The notes under the pieces are model-generated. The model searched no databases, was not told where the DNA came from, and worked only from the letters and a program-made list of their open reading frames with translations. A stretch of DNA of 5,763 bases from an uncultured Thermoleophilia bacterium (GTDB lineage: Bacteria > Actinomycetota > Thermoleophilia > Gaiellales > F1-60-MAGs149). Position 1 is the stretch's first letter. Each line of letters begins with the position of its first letter. The stretch spans positions 1-5,763 of the forward strand of contig CADCWC010000271.1 of assembly GCA_902806305.1 (NCBI GenBank), in the 5' to 3' direction. Made by a program: the position numbers and the translations under genes. Shown here piece by piece: positions 1 to 5,208 of this stretch.

Positions 1-1549
1 GGGCCGCCGCGCGCTCGCCGATGAGCAGCACCGCGACCATCGGGTTCACGGTCGGCATGGTCGGGAACACGGACGCGTCGGCGATCCGGAGCCCGTCGAG
101 GCCGCGGACGCGGAGCTCGGGATCCACGACCGCGAGCGGGTCGTCGACGGCGCCCATCCGACACGTCCCGACCGGGTGGTAGACCGTGTTGTGGGAGGCC
201 CGGCCGTAGGCCGACAGCTCGGCGTCGGTCGTGAGCGCGGGTCCCGGCGCCACCTCGCGCCTGATCCACTCCCGGAACGGCGACGTGGCCGCGACCTCGC
301 GGGCCAGGCGCAGGCCGTCCACCAGGCAGCGCTCGTCCTCGCCGTCCGGGTCGGTGAAGTAGCCGAAGTCGAGGGCGGGCTTGACGTCGGGGCGGGACGA
401 CAGGAGCCACATGCGTCCGACGCTCGCGGGGCGCGGAATGTTCGGCGTCAGGCACATGGCGTGCTCGGGCACGGGGTAGCCGAGCCGCTCGGTGTTGGCC
501 GTGAACGGGATCTGGTACGTGTGGTACATCAGGTCCGGTCGCACGTCGCGACGGAGGCGGTTCACGAACAGGCCGACGTCGGCGTCCATGGTCGTCTCCC
601 GCGGGACCGGCCGTGAGGTCTCCCACAGGATGATCCCCTCCGGATGGTCGAGCAGGTGCTCGCCCACGCCCGGCAGCTCGGCGCAGACGTCGAGCCCGAC
701 GTCGCGGAGCCCGCCCGCGGGTCCGATCCCGGACAGGAGCAGGAGCCGTGGCGTGTCGATCGCCCCGGCGGCGAGCACGATCTCGCCGTCGGCGTGGATC
801 GTCCTCGTCCGCCCCTCGGGGTCGAGGACCTCGACGGCCGCCGCCCGGTCGCCCTCGAGCAGCAGGCGAAGGGCCCGCGTGTCGGTCAGCAGCGTGAGGT
901 TCGGGCGCCCGAGGACGGGGTGCAGGTAGGCGACGGACGAGGACTGGCGGATGCCGGTGGCGGGGTCGTAGCCGACGGACAGGAACCCGACCCCGTCCGA
1001 GAACGGCGCGGCGTTGAAGTCCTCGACCACAGGCACGCCGAGGGCGCTCGAGGCCGCCTCGATCACGGCCCGGCAGACCTCGTTGCGGTCGGGTTCGGCC
1101 ACGGGCGCGAAGCGGACCTGCAGCCGCTCGAGCTCCGGCTCGAGCGACGCGGCCCCCCACCCGGTGGCGCCGGCGGCCTCCCAGTCGGCCAGGTCGCCCG
1201 GCAGCGGACGGAAGCAGATCATCGTGTTGTGCGAGGAGCAGCCGCCGAGCACGCGGGCCCGGGCGTGCCGGATGTGGGAGTTGCCGCGCGGTTGCAGGAC
1301 GCTGCGGTAGTCCCAGTCGAGGTCCGAATCGAGCAGCTCGAGCCAGCGCCGCAACCGGAGCACCCGGTCCTGGCCGAGGTCGCTCGGGCCCGCCTCGATC
1401 AGGCAGACGCGATGCGCCGGGTCCTCGCTCAGCCGGGCCGCCACCACGGCGCCCGCCGTGCCGCCGCCGACGATCACCGTGTCGAACCCCTCCAGCCCCT
1501 CGGCCTCCGGGCCCGGCGCGCCGCGCCGTGCGGCCCCGAGCAAGCTCAC
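1..1549 (-). CDS. codA: Choline oxidase-type GMC flavoenzyme, C-terminus cut by window edge
   Basis: FAD-dependent GMC oxidoreductase that should oxidise choline to betaine aldehyde, and possibly on to glycine betaine, in the cytoplasm. The visible 516 residues have the GxGxxG FAD-binding turn at 28-33, GMC signature 1 (VLGGCSSHN, 100-108) and signature 2 (GAIDTPRLLLLSGIGP, 262-277). Recalled Arthrobacter CodA active-site residues match: H107 (CodA H99, covalent FAD), H302 and E304 (H310, E312 that binds trimethylammonium), H343 (H351), V456 (V464), H458 (H466) and N502 (N510). From residue 302 on, the offset is a constant 8, so the fold is intact there. T109 replaces CodA S101. The GTG start overlaps the dehydrogenase stop as GTGA, with GAGG seven bases upstream inside that gene, indicating translational coupling. 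Base 1 is the first base of codon 517; probably 5-30 residues are missing. A quinone-linked BetA dehydrogenase is the alternative, but His at the flavin-linkage position favours an oxidase. Confidence 0.86.
   Translation of the reverse strand, partial: MSLLGAARRGAPGPEAEGLEGFDTVIVGGGTAGAVVAARLSEDPAHRVCLIEAGPSDLGQDRVLRLRRWLELLDSDLDWDYRSVLQPRGNSHIRHARARVLGGCSSHNTMICFRPLPGDLADWEAAGATGWGAASLEPELERLQVRFAPVAEPDRNEVCRAVIEAASSALGVPVVEDFNAAPFSDGVGFLSVGYDPATGIRQSSSVAYLHPVLGRPNLTLLTDTRALRLLLEGDRAAAVEVLDPEGRTRTIHADGEIVLAAGAIDTPRLLLLSGIGPAGGLRDVGLDVCAELPGVGEHLLDHPEGIILWETSRPVPRETTMDADVGLFVNRLRRDVRPDLMYHTYQIPFTANTERLGYPVPEHAMCLTPNIPRPASVGRMWLLSSRPDVKPALDFGYFTDPDGEDERCLVDGLRLAREVAATSPFREWIRREVAPGPALTTDAELSAYGRASHNTVYHPVGTCRMGAVDDPLAVVDPELRVRGLDGLRIADASVFPTMPTVNPMVAVLLIGERAAA
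1546..1549 (-). other. GTGA stop/start overlap between betB and codA
   Basis: On the minus strand the bases GTGA contain the GTG start of the choline oxidase gene and, shifted by one base, the TGA stop of the aldehyde dehydrogenase gene. A 4-nt overlap of this kind is the classic arrangement for termination-reinitiation and implies one mRNA and matched expression of the two enzymes. A GAGG Shine-Dalgarno-like stretch lies seven bases before the GTG within the dehydrogenase C-terminal codons. Confidence 0.85.
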
Positions 1550-3042
1550 GCGGGCGCCTCGGCCGCCTGTCGGGCGAACCACCCCGCGGGCGCGGGATGG
1601 TCGTTCGTGTAGACGTGCTTGGCCTCGCGGAACTCGTCCAGGCCGCTCGGGCCGAGCTCGCGACCGACGCCCGACTGCTTGAACCCGCCCCACTCGGCGC
1701 CCGGGAAGTACGGGTGGTAGTCGTTGATCCAGACCGTCCCGGCGCGGAGGCCCGCCGCGACACGACGCGCCCGGTCGGGGTCGCCGGTCCAGACGGCGCC
1801 CGCGAGGCCGTACGGCGTGTCGTTGGCGAGCCGCAGCGCGTCCTCCTCCGTGGCGAAGCGCTCGGCCGTGATGACGGGGCCGAAGATCTCCTCGCGGACG
1901 GCGCGCATCCCGGCGTGACAGTCGGCGAGGACCGTCGGCCGCAGGAAGTAGCCGGCCTGCAGCCCGGCGTCGTGCGGGCGACCGCCGCCCGCCACCAGAT
2001 GCGCGCCCTCGGCGACCGCGCCGCGGATCGCCTCCTCGACCTTCTCGCGCTGCGCGGCCGAGATCAGCGGGCCGCTCTCCGTCTCGTCGTCGAGGCCGCT
2101 GCCGAGCCGGATGCGGTCGGCCCGCTCGGCGACCGCCGCGACGAAGGCGTCGTGGATCTCCTCCTGCACGAGCAGCCGGGAGCCTGCCGAGCAGACCTGG
2201 CCCGCGTGGAAGAAGGCCGCGTTCAGCGCCTGGTCGACGGCGGCGTCGAGGTCGGCGTCCGCGAAGACGATGTTCGGGTTCTTGCCGCCGAGCTCGAGCG
2301 CGACCTTCTTGACCGTCCCGGCGGCGGCGGCCATCACCGTGCGCCCGGTGACGAGGCCGCCCGTGAAGGAGACCATGTCGACGAGCGGGCTCTCGGCCAG
2401 GGGGGAACCGGCGGCCGGGCCCGCGCCCAGGACGAGGTTCGCGACGCCGCGGGGCACGCCCGCCTCGGCCAGCAGCCGGATCAGCAGGATGGTCGTGCTC
2501 GGCGTGAGCTCGCTCGGCTTGAGGACGAAGGTGCAGCCCGCCGCGAGCGCGGGCGCCACCTTCCACGACGCCTGCAGGAGGGGGTAGTTCCACGGCGCGA
2601 TCAGGCCGCAGACGCCGATCGGCTCGTAGACCACCCGGCTCGAGGTGCCCGGGTTGGGCGACGGCACGGTCCGCTCCCAGACGTGGTCGTCGGCCGAGGC
2701 GTAGTACCGGAAGACGGCCGCCACGTCCGCCACGTCGGCGCGGCTCTCGGTCAGGGTCTTGCCGGTGTCGAGCGTCTCGGTCAGGGCGATGTCCTCGGCG
2801 TCGCGGTCGAGGAGCTCGGCCACACGGCCGAGGAGGGCCTGTCGCTCGGCCGGCGCGGTCCTGCGCCACGGACCCTCGTCGAAGGCACGACGGGCCGCGG
2901 CGATGGCGCGCTCCGTGTCGGCGCGGCCGGCCTCGTCCACGACGCGCACGACGCTGCCGTCGAAGGGGTTCTCGACCTGTCGCGTGGCGCCGTCGGCCGC
3001 GTGACACCACTCGCCGTCGATGAACAGCGACGGATCTGCCAC
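1546..3042 (-). CDS. betB: Betaine-aldehyde dehydrogenase (BetB/GbsA type)
   Basis: NAD(P)+-dependent aldehyde dehydrogenase of 498 residues, the usual family length, expected to oxidise betaine aldehyde to the osmolyte glycine betaine. The N-terminus (DPSLFIDGEW) is followed by the cofactor and active-site motifs: PWNYP with the oxyanion Asn at 152, LKPSE with Lys175, SFTGG at 225-229, general base Glu250 in LELGGKNPN, and nucleophile Cys284 in GQVCSAGSRL. The C-terminal part carries EEIFGPV (384-390) and WGGFKQSGVGRELG (451-464). The blocks HAGQVCSAGSRL, WINDYHPYFPGAEWGG and ELGPSGLDEFREAKHVYTN resemble GbsA/BetB rather than generic aldehyde dehydrogenases. The GTG start at 3042 is chosen because it has GAGGAGG six bases upstream and begins exactly where family homology begins; the open frame continues further upstream but that part looks non-coding. 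It is first in an operon with the choline oxidase gene, which it overlaps by 4 bp. Substrate assignment rests on family resemblance and context. Confidence 0.92.
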   Translation of the reverse strand: MADPSLFIDGEWCHAADGATRQVENPFDGSVVRVVDEAGRADTERAIAAARRAFDEGPWRRTAPAERQALLGRVAELLDRDAEDIALTETLDTGKTLTESRADVADVAAVFRYYASADDHVWERTVPSPNPGTSSRVVYEPIGVCGLIAPWNYPLLQASWKVAPALAAGCTFVLKPSELTPSTTILLIRLLAEAGVPRGVANLVLGAGPAAGSPLAESPLVDMVSFTGGLVTGRTVMAAAAGTVKKVALELGGKNPNIVFADADLDAAVDQALNAAFFHAGQVCSAGSRLLVQEEIHDAFVAAVAERADRIRLGSGLDDETESGPLISAAQREKVEEAIRGAVAEGAHLVAGGGRPHDAGLQAGYFLRPTVLADCHAGMRAVREEIFGPVITAERFATEEDALRLANDTPYGLAGAVWTGDPDRARRVAAGLRAGTVWINDYHPYFPGAEWGGFKQSGVGRELGPSGLDEFREAKHVYTNDHPAPAGWFARQAAEAPA

Positions 3043-3048
3043 CGTCCC

Positions 3049-3055
3049 CCTCCTC
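3049..3055 (-). promoter_or_regulatory. Ribosome binding site of betB
   Basis: GAGGAGG on the minus strand is an almost perfect anti-Shine-Dalgarno match, six bases before the GTG at 3042. It decides the start of the aldehyde dehydrogenase against the longer in-frame extension reaching to 3369. Confidence 0.85.
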
Positions 3056-3065
3056 GTGCTCGACC

Positions 3066-3078
3066 CGTCCGGAGGACG
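3066..3078. promoter_or_regulatory. Short dyad in betB leader, possible operator
   Basis: CGTCC-GGA-GGACG is a perfect inverted repeat with 5-bp arms. It lies between the candidate -10 box at 3101-3106 and the betB start codon. Choline genes are often controlled by TetR-type BetI or other local repressors that bind dyads near the promoter, so an operator is conceivable. In GC-rich DNA a dyad this short can occur by chance, and no regulator gene is present in the window. Confidence 0.2.
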
Positions 3079-3100
3079 CCTCCCGAGGGCGCCCGCCGCC

Positions 3101-3129
3101 AGGGTACGGCCCGCCTCCGACAAGATCAA
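3101..3129 (-). promoter_or_regulatory. Candidate housekeeping promoter for betB-codA
   Basis: On the minus strand, TTGATC (3129-3124) is followed after exactly 17 bases by TACCCT (3106-3101). This matches a sigma70/SigA-type -35 box in four of six positions and the TAnnnT form of the -10 box common in actinobacteria. A start near 3094 would give a leader of about 50 nt containing the strong Shine-Dalgarno. It is the best promoter-like pair in the divergent region; it is not experimentally known. Confidence 0.5.
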
Positions 3130-3224
3130 GCGCGACCGCCGGCCCTGGCCCCCGGGGCGCTCAGGCGTCGGCCGGGCGGGTCGGGCCCGGTGCGCGCACC
3201 CTCGCGCCACATCGTGAGCGACCG

Positions 3225-3253
3225 TGCCGAGGCGGGCGCCTTTCGGATACCGT
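3225..3253 (+). promoter_or_regulatory. Weak candidate promoter for fhs
   Basis: TACCGT (3248-3253), within GGATACCGT, fits the actinobacterial TAnnnT -10 form and lies about 55 bases before the fhs start codon. The hexamer 17 bases upstream (TGCCGA, 3225-3230) is a poor -35 box. The -10-like element resembles the TACCCT on the opposite strand of the same intergenic region. Support is limited to position and partial consensus. Confidence 0.25.
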
Positions 3254-3297
3254 GGACCGAGCCTCGGCGTCGCGCCCGCGACGCCGCATCGAGACAC

Positions 3298-3303
3298 GGA
3301 GGG
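3298..3303 (+). promoter_or_regulatory. Ribosome binding site of fhs
   Basis: GGAGGG with the GGAGG core five bases before the GTG at 3308. This good Shine-Dalgarno selects that GTG over an in-frame ATG at 3224, which would add 28 residues without family resemblance. Confidence 0.8.
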
Positions 3304-3307
3304 CCGC

Positions 3308-4984
3308 GTGGCACGCACCGGGACGAAGAGCAGCCTCGAGATCGCCCAGGAGGCCGTCCTGCGCCCCATCGCCGACGTGGCGGCGGAGCTCGGGCTGCAG
3401 GACGAGGAGGTCGACCCGTACGGCCGCTACAAGGCCAAGGTCGACCTGGGCGTCATCGACCGCCTCGCCGACCGCCCCGACGCCAAGCTGATCTGCGTCA
3501 CCGCCGTCACCCCCACCGCCGCGGGCGAGGGCAAGACCACCACGTCGGTCTCGCTGACGCAGGGCCTCGGCACGCTCGGCCAGACGGCGGCCCTCGCGAT
3601 CCGCGAGGCGTCGCTCGGGCCCGTCTTCGGCGTGAAGGGCGGAGCGGCCGGCGCGGGCCACGCCCAGATCGTGCCCATGGAGGACCTGAACCTCCACTTC
3701 ACCGGCGACATCCACGCCATCAGCGCCGCCAACAACCTGCTCGCGGCCTTCATCGACGCACACATCATGCACGGCAACGAGCTGCGCATCGATCCGCACA
3801 CCATCTCCTGGCGCCGCGCGCTCGACATGAACGACCGCGGCCTGCGGTCCGTCATCACGGGGCTCGGCGGAGCGAAGAACGGCACGCCGCGCGAGACCGG
3901 GTTCGACATCACCGCCGCCTCCGAGGTGATGGCCATCCTGGCCCTCGCCGTCGACCTCCCGGACCTGCGACGGCGCCTCGGCGCCATCACGATCGGGGAG
4001 GACGTCGATGGCAAGCCGGTCACGGCCGAGCAGATCGGCTGCGCCGGCTCGATGGCCGTGCTGCTGAAGGACGCGATCCGGCCGAACCTCGTGCAGACGC
4101 TCGAGGGACAACCCGCCTTCGTCCACTGCGGGCCGTTCGCCAACATCGCCCACGGCAACTCGTCCGTCGTCGCCGACCGGGTGGCGCTGAAGACGGCCGA
4201 CTACCTGATCACCGAGTCGGGCTTCGGGGCCGACATGGGCTTCGAGAAGTTCGTCGACATCGTCTGCCGCCAGTCCGGGATCCGTCCCTCCGCCGTCGTG
4301 CTGGTCGTCACCGTCAAGGCCCTCCAGCTGCACGGCGAGTCCTCGGGTGAGACCGAGAAGACGGCGGCGATCACGAAGGGCGCGGAGAACATGGTCCGCC
4401 ACCTGGCGATCGTCGAGGGGGTCGGCCTGCCGTGCGTGGTGGCGGTCAACCGCTTCCCGCAGGACACCGACGAGGAGGTCGAGCTCGTCAAGCGCCTCGC
4501 CCTCGAGGCCGGCGCCCGCGACGCCCAGATCAACACCGCGGTCGCCGAGGGCGGGAGCGGCGCGGCGGACCTGGCCCGGGCCGTCATGGAGGCGGCGGAC
4601 CAGCCGTCCGAGCTCCGCATGACGTACGAGGACTCGGCGCCGCTCGACGAGAAGATCCGCCTCGTGGCCCAGAAGGTCTACGGGGCGCGCGACGTCGACT
4701 TCCTGCCCGCGGCGAAGGCCACGCTCAAGCGCTTCAGCGAGCTCGGGTACGACCGGCTGCCGGTCTGCATGGCGAAGTCGCACCTGTCGCTCTCGCACGA
4801 CCCGAACCTCAAGAACGCGCCGACGGACTTCGTCGTGCCGATCCGCGACCTGCGTGCCTACACGGGGGCGGGCTTCGTCACCGTCCTCTGCGGGGACGTC
4901 ATGCAGATGCCCGGCCTCGGCAAGAACGCCGCCGGTCTCGGCATCGACATCGACGAGTCGGGGCGGACGGTCGGCCTGTTCTGA
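3308..4984 (+). CDS. fhs: Formate-tetrahydrofolate ligase (10-formyl-THF synthetase)
   Basis: Cytoplasmic enzyme that joins formate to tetrahydrofolate with ATP to give 10-formyl-THF, feeding purine, formyl-Met and, after reduction, methylene-THF synthesis. At 558 residues it has the normal single-domain length. Visible motifs are the ATP-binding TPTAAGEGKTT (68-78), IREASLGP (98-105), GVKGGAAGAGHAQ (108-120), NLHFTGDIHAI (128-138), FVHCGPFANIAHGNSS (271-286), ESGFGADMGFEKF (303-315), CMAKSHLSLSHDPN (487-500) and the C-terminal GLF. Several positions depart from the classical signatures: AGAGH instead of AGGGY at 114-118, and VVTVKALQLHGE instead of a VATVRALKxHGG pattern at 333-344. Some blocks (AHGNSS, SHLSLSH) recall the C-terminal domain of eukaryotic C1-THF synthase. 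The gene is monocistronic here, divergent from betB and convergent with the flavoenzyme gene downstream. Functional identity is secure; kinetic consequences of the substitutions are unknown. Confidence 0.95.
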   Translation: MARTGTKSSLEIAQEAVLRPIADVAAELGLQDEEVDPYGRYKAKVDLGVIDRLADRPDAKLICVTAVTPTAAGEGKTTTSVSLTQGLGTLGQTAALAIREASLGPVFGVKGGAAGAGHAQIVPMEDLNLHFTGDIHAISAANNLLAAFIDAHIMHGNELRIDPHTISWRRALDMNDRGLRSVITGLGGAKNGTPRETGFDITAASEVMAILALAVDLPDLRRRLGAITIGEDVDGKPVTAEQIGCAGSMAVLLKDAIRPNLVQTLEGQPAFVHCGPFANIAHGNSSVVADRVALKTADYLITESGFGADMGFEKFVDIVCRQSGIRPSAVVLVVTVKALQLHGESSGETEKTAAITKGAENMVRHLAIVEGVGLPCVVAVNRFPQDTDEEVELVKRLALEAGARDAQINTAVAEGGSGAADLARAVMEAADQPSELRMTYEDSAPLDEKIRLVAQKVYGARDVDFLPAAKATLKRFSELGYDRLPVCMAKSHLSLSHDPNLKNAPTDFVVPIRDLRAYTGAGFVTVLCGDVMQMPGLGKNAAGLGIDIDESGRTVGLF

Positions 4985-5003
4985 GCCGTCAAGGTCTGTC
5001 GCC

Positions 5004-5022
5004 TCAAGCGCTTCGCGCTTGA
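5004..5022. repeat. Hairpin 1 (8-bp stem, TTC loop)
   Basis: TCAAGCGC (5004-5011), loop TTC, GCGCTTGA (5015-5022); perfect pairing, 20 bases after the fhs stop. GTCAAG at 4989-4994 could alternatively pair with CTTGAC at 5018-5023. Its position makes it the first candidate for ending fhs transcription, though no T-tract follows. Confidence 0.75.
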
Positions 5023-5031
5023 CCCTCCAAG

Positions 5032-5067
5032 ACTCGCCGATCGCCTGCGGCGATCCTACCGGCGAGT
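5032..5067. repeat. Hairpin 2 (nested, TGC loop)
   Basis: Outer arms ACTCGCC (5032-5038) and GGCGAGT (5061-5067) enclose an inner stem GATCGCC (5039-5045), loop TGC, GGCGATC (5049-5055). CTACC (5056-5060) is unpaired on the 3' side only. The core TCGCCTGCGGCGA (5041-5053) recurs exactly in hairpin 3. Confidence 0.75.
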
Positions 5068-5069
5068 TC

Positions 5070-5107
5070 GCGGCCGGCACGTCGCCTGCGGCGACCGTGC
5101 CGGCCGC
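5070..5107. repeat. Hairpin 3 (17 bp with one bulge, TGC loop)
   Basis: Outer arms GCGGCCGGCAC (5070-5080) and GTGCCGGCCGC (5097-5107) stack on the inner stem GTCGCC (5081-5086), loop TGC, GGCGAC (5090-5095), with a single unpaired C at 5096. This gives 17 GC-rich base pairs, the strongest structure in the window. Confidence 0.8.
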
Positions 5108-5124
5108 TCCGTTGACAGCTCACG

Positions 5125-5162
5125 ACTCGATGGGATGCCCTTCGGGCATGGTCCCATCGAGT
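5125..5162. repeat. Hairpin 4 (nested, TTC loop)
   Basis: Outer arms ACTCGATGGGA (5125-5135) and TCCCATCGAGT (5152-5162) surround the inner stem TGCCC (5136-5140), loop TTC, GGGCA (5144-5148), with TGG (5149-5151) unpaired on the 3' side. Sixteen pairs in all. It is the hairpin nearest the end of the minus-strand flavoenzyme gene and could serve as its terminator. Confidence 0.8.
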
Positions 5163-5208
5163 TCTGACCGTCGATGCTCGAGCCGGATCGTTCCAGCCGG
5201 CCCGTGAC

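Larger units (their letters stand above)
5004..5162. repeat. Cluster of four tandem hairpins between convergent genes
   Basis: The 224-bp spacer between the fhs stop and the stop of the convergent flavoenzyme gene is dominated by four perfect or nearly perfect hairpins at 5004-5022, 5032-5067, 5070-5107 and 5125-5162. The last three share one architecture: an outer stem, an inner stem capped by a 3-base loop (TTC or TGC), and extra unpaired bases only on the 3' side between the stems. Units 2 and 4 have the same ends, GACTCG on the left and CGAGTTC on the right. This resembles REP/BIME-type intergenic palindromes or a two-way terminator. No T-tract follows any stem. No coding potential was recognised here. 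Confidence 0.8.

Noticed and set aside
3224..3307. ATG start for fhs at 3224 adding 28 residues
   Set aside because: The extension resembles nothing in the family and overlaps the likely promoter; the GTG at 3308 has GGAGG at proper spacing and gives the normal length.
3043..3369. N-terminal extension of the aldehyde dehydrogenase to a start at 3369 (607 residues)
   Set aside because: The extra 109 residues show no family resemblance, they overlap fhs coding sequence, and an excellent Shine-Dalgarno precedes the GTG at 3042.
1528..4350. 940-codon plus-strand open frame running across the dehydrogenase gene, the divergent region and part of fhs
   Set aside because: Its translation is low-complexity Arg/Gly/Ala/Pro sequence with no family motif, and it overlaps two well-supported genes. 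Long shadow frames are expected at this G+C content.
3161..5080. 639-codon minus-strand open frame antisense to fhs
   Set aside because: Composition is that of an antisense shadow (Asp/Arg/Val/Leu rich, no recognisable domain), while the sense strand encodes a complete formate-THF ligase.
5004..5162. CRISPR array or classical Rho-independent terminators
   Set aside because: The units are palindromes of different sequence without uniform direct repeats or spacers, and no stem is followed by a run of T on either strand. Termination function remains possible but is not of the classical form.
4985..5208. A small gene in the convergent spacer
   Set aside because: Open frames across this stretch are extensions of shadow frames and translate the hairpin arms; no start with a convincing ribosome binding site or recognisable product was found.
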